A DNA stretch of 64,000 nt from Cystobacter fuscus. Lineage in GTDB: Bacteria; Myxococcota; Myxococcia; Myxococcales; Myxococcaceae. Below, piece by piece: positions 52,107 through 62,600 of the stretch. Under the pieces are notes generated by a model, which was not told where the DNA came from, made no database searches, and saw only the letters and a program-made list of their open reading frames with translations. The translations under genes were made by a program, and so were the position numbers. The stretch covers positions 3,782,001 to 3,846,000 of the forward strand of contig NZ_CP022098.1 in the NCBI RefSeq assembly GCF_002305875.1, given 5' to 3'. The number at the start of each line of letters is the position of its first letter. Positions within the stretch are counted from its first letter, which is position 1.

Positions 52107-53818
52107 GAGAACTCGGTCTGCGAAGGCTGGAGCCGGATGGCCAGCTCGTTGAAGGAGTTGAGCGTGACGTGGGAGGCGAGCAGCTCATCGAGGATGCATC
52201 CAAAGAGGAAGGCATCTCCCACGCCCATGAAGTTCGTCTCGTCCATATCCACCTGGGAGCGATTGCCGCGCAGGGGCACGCCCTCGAAGAAGCGCGTGAG
52301 AGGTCGGGTCTCCACGGTGCGGATGGCATTGATGCGCAGGCGGCTGGCGCGGGCGGCGAGGTTGTCCGCGAGCGCCTGGAAGTTGTACAGGTCCAGCAGG
52401 CGCCGCAGTGCGGCGGCATCCGCGATGGAGTGCTGGTTGATGGCCAGGTGCGAGAGCAGCCGCCAGTGCAGCTCGGTGCCCAGCGGTGCGCGCGCCGGCC
52501 GGCTCACCGGAGAGATATTCTTGAACTTCGCGTTGGTGGGCGAAGCCGACGTGGGCAGGCAGATGTCCCCTACCTGCAGCCGCGCGGGCAGCGTCCGATT
52601 GGTGCAGGTGAGATCGATGGACAGCACCTCCTCGGCCCCGAGCGTGGGCGCCACGTCCCGCGGGGTCTCCAGGGTGAGATAGGTGTCGATGCCATCATCC
52701 ACGGGCGAGTGGATGCGCCGCAGCCGGTAGAAGGCCGGCTCGGCGCCCTCGCTCGTGGTGTGCTCGAACTCATGGAAGGGCCGGTAGGTGCGGCGCTCGC
52801 TCCGCCCGGCAGTCAGCCCCGTGACCGAGTCCACGGAGTACACCTCCGCATGCGTGGGAGGCAGCTCCGAGGCTCGGACCAGGTGCTCACGGCCCAGGGC
52901 ATGGTGGAAGAGGGGATCCGCGGGGGCCCGGAAGAGGTTGATGACCGGGGCGCAGTGCAGGCGGAACATCTCCCGGGTGATGCGTGCGTCCAGAGGGGGC
53001 GGCCGCTCCAGGTGGAAGGCGATCTCGAAGCGCTCCTCCATCACCGTCGAGGCCGCCTCCAGGCCCCGCACCTCGAAGAAGAGGAACTTCTCCGGCAGGG
53101 TGAAGTACTCCTGGAGCAGCCGGTAACCCTCGAAGGCCCGGGGCCAGGGCAGCAAGGGGAAGTCACGCTCGAGCCCCACGGGGCGGATGCACTTGGGCTG
53201 GAGCACCACGCCCTCTCCACCGGAGGCACCGCGCACCCTCACCTGACGGCAGTAGCGCAGCAGCCACAGCAGGATGAGCGCGCTCGCGGACAGCTCCCCG
53301 TGGATGAAGAGGCGCAGTCCCTGGGGCCGCCGCAGCTCCTCGAGCCCCTGCTCCGTCGTCTGGAAGAAGAGGCGCAACACCGGCGAGGACACCGACGAGC
53401 GGTCCAACAGGGCGTCCTGCACGGTGAGCGGAAGCAGATCCACGTCGCTCATGGTGCGGAAGACGCAGCTGGTGCCGTCGAGCGGCTGCGCGGCCACCTC
53501 GGCGCCCGCGGCGATGCGGGACCTGCCACGCAGGGCGCGAATCTGGGGGGTGAACTCCACAATGGAGCAGGCGGGCACCGGACGCAGGTAGTGCGGCAGC
53601 AGCAGCTCCGTCAGGCCCTGCACCATCTCGGGGACATCGTCGTCTACCCGCTCCCGGATGCGCGCGGTGAGGAAGGCGAAGCCCTCCAGCAGCCGCTCCA
53701 CGTCGGGATCCGCGCCGCGCTCCACCAGGAGGCCGGCGACGCTCGGGTTGGCCAGGCCAAAGGCCCGTCCCATCTCCCGGAGATAGCTCAGCTCGCTCAG
53801 GTAGTATTTGCTGAACAT
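52070..53818 (-). CDS. tssF: T6SS baseplate protein TssF
   Basis: 582 aa. Baseplate wedge component that pairs with TssG. Characteristic start FSKYYLSELSYLREMGRAFGLANP, then GRGADPDVERLLEGFAFLTARIR, and middle LRLFIHGELSASALILLWLL with the usual TssF (VasA/ImpG) strand pattern near the C-terminus (ITNRTLPARLQVGDICLP-type). No membrane segment. It begins ten bases after tssE and overlaps tssG by 37 bases. Confidence 0.94.
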   Translation of the reverse strand: MFSKYYLSELSYLREMGRAFGLANPSVAGLLVERGADPDVERLLEGFAFLTARIRERVDDDVPEMVQGLTELLLPHYLRPVPACSIVEFTPQIRALRGRSRIAAGAEVAAQPLDGTSCVFRTMSDVDLLPLTVQDALLDRSSVSSPVLRLFFQTTEQGLEELRRPQGLRLFIHGELSASALILLWLLRYCRQVRVRGASGGEGVVLQPKCIRPVGLERDFPLLPWPRAFEGYRLLQEYFTLPEKFLFFEVRGLEAASTVMEERFEIAFHLERPPPLDARITREMFRLHCAPVINLFRAPADPLFHHALGREHLVRASELPPTHAEVYSVDSVTGLTAGRSERRTYRPFHEFEHTTSEGAEPAFYRLRRIHSPVDDGIDTYLTLETPRDVAPTLGAEEVLSIDLTCTNRTLPARLQVGDICLPTSASPTNAKFKNISPVSRPARAPLGTELHWRLLSHLAINQHSIADAAALRRLLDLYNFQALADNLAARASRLRINAIRTVETRPLTRFFEGVPLRGNRSQVDMDETNFMGVGDAFLFGCILDELLASHVTLNSFNELAIRLQPSQTEFSWLPRNGSLTLL

Positions 53819-53828
53819 CCTCGCCCTT

Positions 53829-54227
53829 TCACCAGAGGTCCACGCGGCCGCCGGGGTACAGCTCGGTGTGGAAGCGGACGGTGCCGCGCGCGTCCTTGAC
53901 GTTGAGCTGAGCGACGATGTCGAAGCGCAGGGCGGTGGGGTGGTTCTCGTCCGACACCTGCATGACGACGACGTTCTTCAGCCGCGGCTCGAACTCCTGG
54001 ATGGCCGTGCGGATGGACTGCTGCATCCTCGGGATGGCCGCCGGGAAGAGATGGATGATGTCGTTGAAGTCCATGATCCCGAAATTCGGAGAGGCGGGTG
54101 ACTCCCCCTTCCGGGTATTGAGCAGGGCGCGCAGGTGCTCGGCGATGGCTCCCACCGGGTTGCCCCGGGGCGCGAGCGAGCCCTGGCCGCTGGCGGCCAG
54201 TCGTGTCAGGAGTCCTCGTTCGGCCAT
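53829..54227 (-). CDS. tssE: T6SS baseplate protein TssE (gp25-like)
   Basis: 132 aa from MAERGLL. A gp25/GPW lysozyme-like fold that nucleates the sheath at the baseplate. Motifs: an N-terminal RGLLTRL, the AIAEHLRALLNTRKGES segment with the conserved arginine-glycine-glutamate, FGIMDFND and FEPRLKNVVV. Longer in-frame starts overlap hcp and are rejected. It follows hcp by 62 bases and precedes tssF by ten. Confidence 0.93.
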   Translation of the reverse strand: MAERGLLTRLAASGQGSLAPRGNPVGAIAEHLRALLNTRKGESPASPNFGIMDFNDIIHLFPAAIPRMQQSIRTAIQEFEPRLKNVVVMQVSDENHPTALRFDIVAQLNVKDARGTVRFHTELYPGGRVDLW

Positions 54228-54289
54228 GGCGGATGGGCCCTGCTTCGGAGCGCCCGGGAGTCCTCCGGACGCTCCGAAGGCAAGACAGA

Positions 54290-54781
54290 CTAGCGCTGGG
54301 TATCCCAGGTGTCGGTGTGCGTCACGCCACCGTTGGTGATGGTCCAGTCGATGGTGTGGAACACGAAGGTGACGTCCTCCATCGGCGGCAGGTTGGTGCT
54401 GGTGGGCACGAAGCTGTCCGGCACGTGCTGCTTGATGCTGTTGATGCGGCCCTTCTTGATGGCGATGGTGTAGAACTGCTCGGTCGTGCCGTCTCCCGTC
54501 GGGTTGGGGCGGAAGAACTTGAACTGGGCCTCGATGACCTGGTTCTCGCACAGGGCCTTCATCATCAGCGGCGACGACTTGTCGATGCGCTTGGTGATGG
54601 TGATGGGCGGGTACTGACGGCGGCCCGTCGCCAGACCGGAGCCGGACTCACGCGCGGTGATGACCTCGTGCGTGAAGGCGATGCACTCGATGGAGTCCTG
54701 GCGGCCCAGGCTCGTCTGCGTGCTCTCGCCCTTGATGTCCGTGCCATTCGCCTTCAGGTACAGGTGTACTGATTCAGCCAT
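54290..54781 (-). CDS. hcp: T6SS tube protein Hcp (TssD)
   Basis: 163 aa. Ring-forming subunit of the inner tube that is expelled from the cell and can carry effectors. Family signs: the start SVHLYLKANGTDIKGES, the ECIAFTHEV strand, the ITITKRIDKSSPLMMKAL segment and the end WDTQR-like tail. No effector extension at the C-terminus. It lies between tssC and tssE, with about 110 bases upstream, where it may have its own promoter since Hcp is usually made in excess. Confidence 0.95.
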   Translation of the reverse strand: MAESVHLYLKANGTDIKGESTQTSLGRQDSIECIAFTHEVITARESGSGLATGRRQYPPITITKRIDKSSPLMMKALCENQVIEAQFKFFRPNPTGDGTTEQFYTIAIKKGRINSIKQHVPDSFVPTSTNLPPMEDVTFVFHTIDWTITNGGVTHTDTWDTQR

Positions 54782-54891
54782 GATTCACCTCGTCGTTTGC
54801 GCCATGTCTGGCGCGGAAAGCCGGGCCCTTGGGAGGCCCGGCGGTGACGGAGCCCGCGATCGACGTCACTTCGCTCACGGGTGTGACGGGC

Positions 54892-56379
54892 TCACTCCTT
54901 GTCCAACTTGCCCACCAGGGACAGCGTGAAGGCCGCGCCCATGTACTTGAAGTGCGGACGCACCTGGAGGTTGCAGCGGTACCAGCCTGGCTGGCCCTCC
55001 ACGTCCTCCACGGACACGCGCGCGGCGCGCAACGGACGGCGCGAGCGCACGGCGGGCGCCGGATCGTCCATGTCGGCGATGTACTGGCTCATCCACTGGT
55101 TGAGTTCGCGCTCCAGGTCCGAGCGCTCCTTCCAGCTGCCAATCTGCTCGCGCTGGAGCACCTTCACGTAGTGCGCCAGCCGCGTCATGATGAACATGTA
55201 CGGCAGTTGCGTGCCGAGCCGGTAGTTGGTCTCCGCCGCCTTGCCCTCCGGCGTGCTGCCGAAGAACTTGGGCTTCTGCACCGAGTTGGCCGAGAAGAAC
55301 GCCGCGTTGTCCGCGTCCTTGCGGAACACCAGGCCGATGAAGCCCTCCTCGCTCAGCTCGTACTCGCGCCGCTCGGTGAGCATCACCTCGGTGGGCACCT
55401 TGGTCTGGATCTCCCCCATGGCCTCGTACTGGTGCAGCGGCATCATCTCCACCGCGCCCCCGGACTGCGGGCCGATGATGTTCGGGCTCCAGCGGTACTT
55501 GGCGAACGAGTCCGCCACGCGGCTGGCGAACGCCGTGGAGGCGTGGCCCCACAGGTAGCGGTCGTGGTGGCCGATGACGTCCTCGGTGAAGTTGAAGGCC
55601 TTCACGGGAATCGTCTTCTCGCCGTAGGGCAGGCGCAGCAGGAAGCGCGGCATGCACAGGCCCACGTAGCGCGCGTCCTCGCTCTCGCGGAACGAGTGCC
55701 ACCGGGCGTACTGCGGGCCCTCGAACAGGGACTTGAGATCCTTGAGGTTGGGCAGGTTGAGGTAGTCCTGCTCGCCGAACATCTCCGGGCTGGCGTTGGC
55801 GATGAAGGGCGCGTGCGCCATGGCCGCCACGGACGCGCACTTGCGCAGCAGATCGATGTCCTGCGGACCCGGGCCGAAGTCGTAGTTGCCCAGCATCATG
55901 CCGTACGGCTTGCCACCGAACACGCCGTACTCGTTGGAGTAGGCGAGCCGGTACAGGCCGGACTTCACCACCTCGGGCGAGTCCTCGAAGTCCTTGAGCA
56001 GGTCTTCCTTGGAGACATTGAGCATCTCCACGCGGATGTTCTCGCGGAAGTCCACCCGGTCCACCAGGAACTTCAGCGAGCGCCACGAGGACTCCAGCTT
56101 CTGGATTTCCTGGTGGTGCATGATCTCGTTGACCTGGGACGTCAGGCGCCGGTCGATCTCCGCGATCATCGCGTCGACCAGGGCCTTGTCCACACGCTCC
56201 TCGGCGCGGTGGGGCGCCAGCATTTCGGAGATGAAGGCCTCCACGCCCTGGCGCGCGATGCTGTAGCCCTCGTCCTTGGGCTTGATCTTCGCCTCGGAGA
56301 GGATTTCATCGAGCAGGGAGGGAGACTGCAGGGCAGCCGCGGGGGTCGCCGACTTCTGGGAAACGATCTCGGTGCTCAT
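54892..56379 (-). CDS. tssC: T6SS sheath large subunit TssC
   Basis: 495 aa. Contractile sheath protein (VipB). Recognised from the N-terminal LDEILSEAKIKPKDEGYSIA, then LESSWRSLKFLVDR and NIRVEMLNVSKEDLLKDF, GKPYGMMLGNYDFGPGPQDIDLL, and the ending MGAAFTLSLVGKLDKE. Forms the outer cylinder with TssB from the gene just upstream (21 bases apart). Length normal. Confidence 0.96.
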   Translation of the reverse strand: MSTEIVSQKSATPAAALQSPSLLDEILSEAKIKPKDEGYSIARQGVEAFISEMLAPHRAEERVDKALVDAMIAEIDRRLTSQVNEIMHHQEIQKLESSWRSLKFLVDRVDFRENIRVEMLNVSKEDLLKDFEDSPEVVKSGLYRLAYSNEYGVFGGKPYGMMLGNYDFGPGPQDIDLLRKCASVAAMAHAPFIANASPEMFGEQDYLNLPNLKDLKSLFEGPQYARWHSFRESEDARYVGLCMPRFLLRLPYGEKTIPVKAFNFTEDVIGHHDRYLWGHASTAFASRVADSFAKYRWSPNIIGPQSGGAVEMMPLHQYEAMGEIQTKVPTEVMLTERREYELSEEGFIGLVFRKDADNAAFFSANSVQKPKFFGSTPEGKAAETNYRLGTQLPYMFIMTRLAHYVKVLQREQIGSWKERSDLERELNQWMSQYIADMDDPAPAVRSRRPLRAARVSVEDVEGQPGWYRCNLQVRPHFKYMGAAFTLSLVGKLDKE

Positions 56380-56400
56380 GGTTCACGCTCTCTGCTGGGA

Positions 56401-56910
56401 CTACTTGGTCTGGTTCTCGCCGCCGTCCACCTTCAGGCCGAGTTCGTCGATGAGGCGCTTGCGGCCCTCGTCGTCGGCGAGCATCGCCTGGAGCTTCTTG
56501 CGGAACGCCGGCACGTTGCCCAGGGGTCCCTTGAGCGCGGTGAGCGCGCTGCGCAGCTCCAGCAGCTTGCGCAGCTCCGGCACCTGATTGACGATGCTCT
56601 CGGGCGCGAAGTCCGCCAGGTTCTTGAACTGGAGATCCACGGAGATCGAGGCGCCTTCCTCGTTGGACAGCTTGTCCGTGACGGACGCGTTCACCTTGAG
56701 GTCCTGCTGCGCCATGACCTCGTTGAAGTTCATCTTGTCCACGTTGATGGGCGCGCGCTCCTCCAACGGGCGGTCATCCGGCCGGCCGGTGAAGTCACCC
56801 ATCATCAGCATCTTCAGGGGGAGCTCGACCTGCTCCTGCATGTTCCCCGTGGCGGGCTTGTAGACGATGTTGACGCGCTCGGTAGGGGCGACGGAACTCT
56901 CTTTGCTCAT
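56401..56910 (-). CDS. tssB: T6SS sheath small subunit TssB
   Basis: 169 aa. Partner of TssC in the contractile sheath (VipA). Signs: RVNIVYKPATGNMQEQVELPLKMLMMGDFTGR, the PLEERAPINVDKMNFNEVM segment and FKNLADFAPESIVNQVPELRKL. A short gap of 79 bases separates it from tssA. No odd features. Confidence 0.96.
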   Translation of the reverse strand: MSKESSVAPTERVNIVYKPATGNMQEQVELPLKMLMMGDFTGRPDDRPLEERAPINVDKMNFNEVMAQQDLKVNASVTDKLSNEEGASISVDLQFKNLADFAPESIVNQVPELRKLLELRSALTALKGPLGNVPAFRKKLQAMLADDEGRKRLIDELGLKVDGGENQTK

Positions 56911-56989
56911 CTGGGACTATCTCCTTGCATGACAGGTGCGGCGTGGGTTCGTCGCCAGCTGGAACTCGTCCAGGATCGTTGCCGAGGTC

Positions 56990-58660
56990 TCAAGGTTGAA
57001 CGCGCAAGGCGGCAACGGGATCGAGCTGGACGAGACGACGATAACGGATCCAAAGATCTCCTACCAGTTGGTTCGGTGAATCTTTTGCGGTGAGGGCACA
57101 CGTCAGGAAGCCCTCGAGGCACGCGGCGGCGAGCGCCGGCTCCCAGGCGTCGAGCGCGTGTTGTGTGCATTCGGCATCGAGCGCTTCATAGAGGGCCTGG
57201 GCCGCGGAGGTTTGTCCCTGTTGAGCACACATCCGAGCGATCCGTAGCCGCGCGACGAAGCGCGCGCGCGCCGTCGTGGCGGCGGCGAGGTGGCCGTGGA
57301 GCTGCTCGAGTGTCTCGGATTCTCCTGCCGAGGGCGCGTCCCTGGGCGGCGCGTCCAGCCCACGCGCCAGGGGCGGCGCCGTGAAGGGCCGTGGCGCGGC
57401 GGTGGGAGGGGCGAGCACCTCGCGCCGCAGCCATTCTTTCGTGGCCGTGTCCGTCAGGGGCGTGCCATCCGCCGCCACGAGTTCCACCACCGCCGGCAGG
57501 CGTTTGAGGAAACCACTCAATTCCAGCAGTAATGTCTCTCGTGCGGGCGCATGGGTGGCGCCGAGTGATGCCAGGGCATTGGCGCTGAAGCGTTGTAAAT
57601 CCAGGACAAACCGATACTGAGCCGTGGCGGACTCGGCTTCGTCGAGCAATTCCACCCAGCGGGCATTGGTTGTCAGGGTTTCCAGCTTCGCGCGCAGCGG
57701 GGCGGGGAGTGGCGGGAGGGATGTCCTCCCATTGGCTCCGGCAGGGGGTGGCTGGGCGATATGCAGCCACAGTCCGGTGCGCAGCAGGCGGTAGGCGAGC
57801 GGGTCGGCCGGGTTGGCTTGGCGCAGCACTCCGGCCGCGTTCGTCAGCGACGCGCCGATGTTGCGCAGGAAGTCCGTGATGGCATCCGCGCGGGGAGGCT
57901 CGCCACCGGGGGCGGGAGGGAGCTGGGAGGCCTGGATGCTCGGGGTCGCGGGAGGCGGGGTGGGGGCGGGGCTGGCGCTGGGGGCGGCTGGTGCCACCTC
58001 GGGCGCGGCGGACGCGGGCGGGGTGACCGTGGGCTCGGGAGGCGTGGCGGTGGGCGCGGAAGCCGGAGGCGACGGCGCGGGCGGAGCGCTCTCCTGGGGA
58101 AGGCTCGCGCGCAGCCGCTCGATGCTCGTGAGCAGGGGCCCGAGCGCCGGCGCCTGGGATGCGAGGCGCGCGCGCGTCACCTCCGCGAGCTTCGACACCG
58201 CGGCGGCCAGGGCCTCCACCACCGCGGGCGACGTGCCCTGGACCTGCACGTTGGGGAGCACCCAGGTCATGCGCTCCACGAACCAGGACAGCGCGAGCCC
58301 GCGGCTGCGCAGGCGCGAGGCCTCCGGGAAGAGACCCTGCCAGTACTGCTCGGTCAGCTCCGCCAGCAGGGTGGCTCCGGTGATGGCGCCGGGCAGCCCC
58401 TCGGTCGCGTACAGCCCGTAGGCGAAGTAGGAGGCGAGCCACAGGTCCTTGGAGGTGCTGCGCAGCATCTCTCCCGCGCCCCGGACGACCTCGTCCCAGC
58501 GCACGGCGTCCCCCGAGGGCGACTCGAGCTTGGCCACCTCCGTGGCGACGGCCTCGTAGGTGGGGTGGTGCTTGGACGCGGACCCGCAGGGGGCGTCGGC
58601 GGAGATGGGCTCCAGCCACGTGCGGGCGCGCTCGCGAAGGGTCTCGGGGGAGGGCGTCAT
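56990..58660 (-). CDS. tssA: T6SS assembly protein TssA
   Basis: 556 aa from MTPSPETL. Cap/coordination protein for sheath and tube growth. The N-terminal ImpA domain has WLEPISADAPCGSASKHH and the later DLWLASYFAYGLYATEGL. Residues about 195-265 are a Pro/Ala/Ser-rich linker. The C-terminal part carries the VasJ-like helical domain (DLQRFSANALASLG). The ATG overlaps the tagF stop as ATGA. The longer open frame continuing upstream is antisense noise. Confidence 0.9.
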   Translation of the reverse strand: MTPSPETLRERARTWLEPISADAPCGSASKHHPTYEAVATEVAKLESPSGDAVRWDEVVRGAGEMLRSTSKDLWLASYFAYGLYATEGLPGAITGATLLAELTEQYWQGLFPEASRLRSRGLALSWFVERMTWVLPNVQVQGTSPAVVEALAAAVSKLAEVTRARLASQAPALGPLLTSIERLRASLPQESAPPAPSPPASAPTATPPEPTVTPPASAAPEVAPAAPSASPAPTPPPATPSIQASQLPPAPGGEPPRADAITDFLRNIGASLTNAAGVLRQANPADPLAYRLLRTGLWLHIAQPPPAGANGRTSLPPLPAPLRAKLETLTTNARWVELLDEAESATAQYRFVLDLQRFSANALASLGATHAPARETLLLELSGFLKRLPAVVELVAADGTPLTDTATKEWLRREVLAPPTAAPRPFTAPPLARGLDAPPRDAPSAGESETLEQLHGHLAAATTARARFVARLRIARMCAQQGQTSAAQALYEALDAECTQHALDAWEPALAAACLEGFLTCALTAKDSPNQLVGDLWIRYRRLVQLDPVAALRVQP

Positions 58661-59601
58661 GACGGGCGCTCCTTCCTCGTGAGGGCCTGCAGGAGCTGCT
58701 CGAGCGTACTGGTGGAGGAGTCGATGATCTGGCGCTGGGCGGGCGACAGCGCTTGCTTCGCGTGGGCCATGGCCGCGGGCCGCTCGGTGCGCAGGGGCCA
58801 GAGCTGGGTGCCCGTGCGCGTGGGCTGGGCCAGATGGAGCAGGAGCGTGGGGGGCGCCGCGCCCAGGCACAGCAGGAGTCGGGGCTGCTCTCCCTCGGAC
58901 CAGAAGAAGGTGGGGGGCATGGAGGACCAGCGCAGCAGCCGCGTGGCGAGCTCCAGCCAGGCGACAGGGCCCAGATGCGAGGGGAAGGGACAGTCCAACA
59001 TCACGTTGGCGAGGTCCTGCTCGCGGTGGCGCTCGCCCGCGCACGCGGTGAGGAAGGTGTGCAGCGCGTAGTAGCGTCCCTCCGAGGGCTGTTGCGCACC
59101 GACGTGCTGGAGCAGCTCCGCGCAGTGCTGCTCGGAGAGCAGGGCCTGTCGCAGTCGCTCGGCCACGCGGACGTCACCGGGCCTCACGGAGGGCAGCCGC
59201 TCCGCGCGCTCCTTCAAAAGGGCCACGTCGAGCGAGGGCGCCTCGTCCAGCAGCGCCGCGCTGGCGCGCAGGAAGGGCTGGAAGCTCTCTGGCAGCAGGG
59301 CGTAGCGGTCGGCCACCTCCGATGCGGGCAGCTCCTGGAACACCGACAGGGGGAAGGCGCGCCCCAGGCTGTCCGTGCTCGGCGCGAGGAGGCCCACCAG
59401 CACCGAGCCCTCTCCCGGCGCGGTGAAGACGAAGCTCACCGACGACGAGGGCAAGGCGCTCCGGGCCCCGTGCAGCCGGCTGGTGCCCTCCTCCAGCCAG
59501 CGCAGGAGGTAGCGCGCCAGGGTGCTGGACGCGTTGTGCCGGACGAACTCCGCGTGGCGCGGCGTCTTGCCCAGCAGCCCGATGTGGGGCGACTGCGTCA
59601 T
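58657..59601 (-). CDS. tagF: T6SS-associated protein TagF (ImpM)
   Basis: 314 aa from MTQSPHIG. The TagF domain (GLLGKTPRHAEFVRHN at the start and GRAFPLSVFQELP) is a negative post-translational regulator of T6SS firing in systems where it has been tested. Here it sits between tssM and tssA, sharing one base with the tssM stop (TGATG) and four with the tssA start. C-terminal phosphatase (PppA) and FHA partners are not seen in the window. So activity control through TagF is likely, while threonine-phosphorylation control is not shown. Confidence 0.9.
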   Translation of the reverse strand: MTQSPHIGLLGKTPRHAEFVRHNASSTLARYLLRWLEEGTSRLHGARSALPSSSVSFVFTAPGEGSVLVGLLAPSTDSLGRAFPLSVFQELPASEVADRYALLPESFQPFLRASAALLDEAPSLDVALLKERAERLPSVRPGDVRVAERLRQALLSEQHCAELLQHVGAQQPSEGRYYALHTFLTACAGERHREQDLANVMLDCPFPSHLGPVAWLELATRLLRWSSMPPTFFWSEGEQPRLLLCLGAAPPTLLLHLAQPTRTGTQLWPLRTERPAAMAHAKQALSPAQRQIIDSSTSTLEQLLQALTRKERPS

Positions 59602-62600
59602 CAAGGCGCTCCATTCGCGCTGATGACGGCTTCCTCGACACACCCCTTGCCACCCCGGGCGATCCCGCGAGGGGGGAACAGGCCCGGATCCCGGAAGATC
59701 TGCAGCAGCCGCGAGGTGTTGTTGCCCGACAGGCCGAAGAACGGGTTGGCGGTGCGCTCGGGGCGGAAGTCGATGGCGACGAGCGCCCCGTTCATGTCCT
59801 CGATCTCCCAGATGGCGGAGAAGAAGCGTCCATCCCCGCTGGGCTCGATGCGCTTGACGCGCTCGAGCAGCCGGAACAGGCCCCACTCGCCGGGCTCGTC
59901 GATGTCCGCGGTGGCGCCCGAGGCGTTCTCCACGTGGATGTGCGCGCCCAGCTTGCCGGCCTGGCCGGGCCAGGTCATGGGCTTCCAGACGTTGTCCGGA
60001 CCGTTGCGGTAGACCTCGTCGGTGCCGTCGATCGTCAGTGTGATGGAGGAGATCTCCGAGGGCGCCGTGTCCGGTGACGTGCCCGCGCGGATGCGCACCT
60101 GGAAGCGCACGAGCGGATCCACGGTGTCGCCCGGGAAGAGGGTGAGCGCCAGGGCGTTCGTCTTCTCGATGAAGGTGAGCAGCTCGTCGCGGTACATGTC
60201 GCGCGTGTTGAAGGTGGCGAACGTCCACTTGCGCCCGGAGGTGACCACCTCGTCGGCCAGGTTCTGCTGGAGGAATTTGCGCAGGGTGCCACCCGAGGGC
60301 CGGAGGAACTCCGACAGCTCGGCCAGGGGCGCGTCCTGCATCGACGAGCGGACGAACGGATAGCGGTTGCTCATGAGCTGGGCGAACGGCGTGGTGATGG
60401 CCTCGCACCAGTCGTTGCTCTTCTTCTGCGCGACGCCAGCGAACACGATGCTGCGCATGTCCTGGAAGGGCGGCAGCAGCAGCTTCTCGAGGATGGGGCC
60501 GCCGCTCTCGTACTTCTTGACGAGCATCGCCACGTTCTCGCGCGTGGTCTTGATCTTCTCCAGCAGTGCGCCGGATTCCGAGGGCTTCTCCTTCACGCCT
60601 AACAGGGCCAACTGCACCAGGGCGAGCTGGTCCTGGTAGAAGTCCAGGGACGTCAACTGCTCCGCGCCGTCGTTCGTGGGCGTCTTCTCGTTGCTGAACC
60701 GGATGAGGGTGGCGAACTCCTTCTCCACGTCCCGGGGCCCGAGCGTGAACTCGCCCGTGGCCGAGTCCTCGTCGATGAGCTTGCGCTCCTCCTTGTCGCC
60801 GTCCGGCGGGAAGACTTTCTCATAGGCCTTCCGGACCGGATTCTTGGTCTCCTCCTTGTTGGCGCGGACCAACTGCACGTTATACGAGAGCGCCCTGAAC
60901 AACTTGCCGAAGGCGGGCGGCTTGCCGCGCGTGAGGCTCTCGAGCAGCGTCTGCATCTGGTCCACGTCGTCGGGAGGCCGGACGCTGATGGACTGGAGGA
61001 AGTCCCTCCACTCCTGGATGTACTGTTGGTAGTAGCGCGTGCGCAGGTCTCGGCGCGACGCCTCCTCGTCTTCCAGGGCATCCTTGTCCAGCACCCAGCC
61101 TTCCTTGTCCTGGAAGGCGGTATCCAGCCGCTGGCGCACCACCTGGTCCCAGGCCGTCTTAGTGAAGGCACCACGGACGCGTTTGGTGGCGCGCATGGCC
61201 GGGACGGCGCCGACGATGTCATCGAGGGTCTGCTCTGGATACTCGCGACCCACCTCGGCGACGATTCGCTCCATCTCCAGCGTGGGCAGCGGAATCCGGT
61301 TGAGGCCCCGGCGGGTGGCGCGCACCAGGTTGCTGTTGCGGGCGAACGCGAGCTGCTCCGGGTCCGCCGCCAACATCCGGATGTATGTGCGCGCATGGTG
61401 GGTGATGGCCTGTTGCAGGTTGGCCTCTCCTCCCGTGCCCTTCAGGTGGGTCCAATGCCGTACCATCTGGGTCACCAGCCAGTCCTGATGGGCGTCATCG
61501 AGCGAGGGCTCGCGCTGCGTGTGGGGCCAGGTGATGAGCAGGTACATCTTCAGCGCATCGAAGTGGTGCGCGTAGTCCTCGCTTCCGGGCTTCCAGTCCG
61601 GCGACTCTTGGTTGCGCGAGAACAGGTCGAGGTTCTGCTCGATGCGCTCGTATTGCTTTCCCAGCAGCACCCGGCGCATGGCGGAGTTGTAGAAGGACTG
61701 CGCTTTCGGGAAGAGCGTGTCCCCCTGGTACATCCCGAAGCGCAGCCAGAAGGGCGTCCCCTCCTTCTGGTTCGCCGTCAGCTTCTCGAGCTGCCGCTGC
61801 AGGGGCAGCAGGTCATCGATGCGCTTGATGTCGTCTCGGTCATCGAGCTGCACGGAGGTGATGGCATCGCGCACGTCGCGCGCCAGCCTCCGGTTCTGGA
61901 AGAAGGAGACGAAGGGAAGCACGAGCACCAGCGCCGCGGCCGTGAAATAGGTGGCCGCCACCATCCGCTGCCGTCGGCGGTAGCGCTGCTCTTCCATGGA
62001 GCTGCGGACGGCCATCTCCTGGTCCTGGAACATGACCTTGGTGAAGATGTCCCACAGGAAGTAGCTGCGGCCCTCCGCGCTCGGCTCGGCCGGGCGCGAG
62101 TCCCCGAAGAGATCCGACGAGGAACCGGACAGCCGCTCCATCGGCTTCTGGTCCTGGGTGCCGCTGGTGAAGTACAGCCCGCGCATCACCGGCGTGTCCT
62201 GGTACACGTTGTCCAGGAAGAGCGGCTGGGCGAACTCGGCCAGGTTCTTGCGCAGCTCGTCGAAGCGCTGGGGGAACTGGTAGATGTGTTCGCGCGCCTC
62301 CAGCCGGCGCTCCTGCCCCAGCCGCTTGAGGGTGCGCTGCTCCAGCACGCTCACCAGCTCGTCGAAGCGCTCCAGCAGCAGATCCGTGGACGCTTCCGCC
62401 TGGGCGCCCATGGGCACGGTGAAACCCCAGATCTGCCCCCGCTCGGAGCGGGTCAGGTCCGCGTACATCTCCGTGAAGCCGGGGATGAGGTCGCACTTGG
62501 TGAGCATCAGGTACACGGGCACCAGCGTGCGCAGGCGGGACGTGATCTCGTCCAGGCGCTCACGGATGTTCTGTCCCAGCTCGCCAGCGGCCTGGGGATC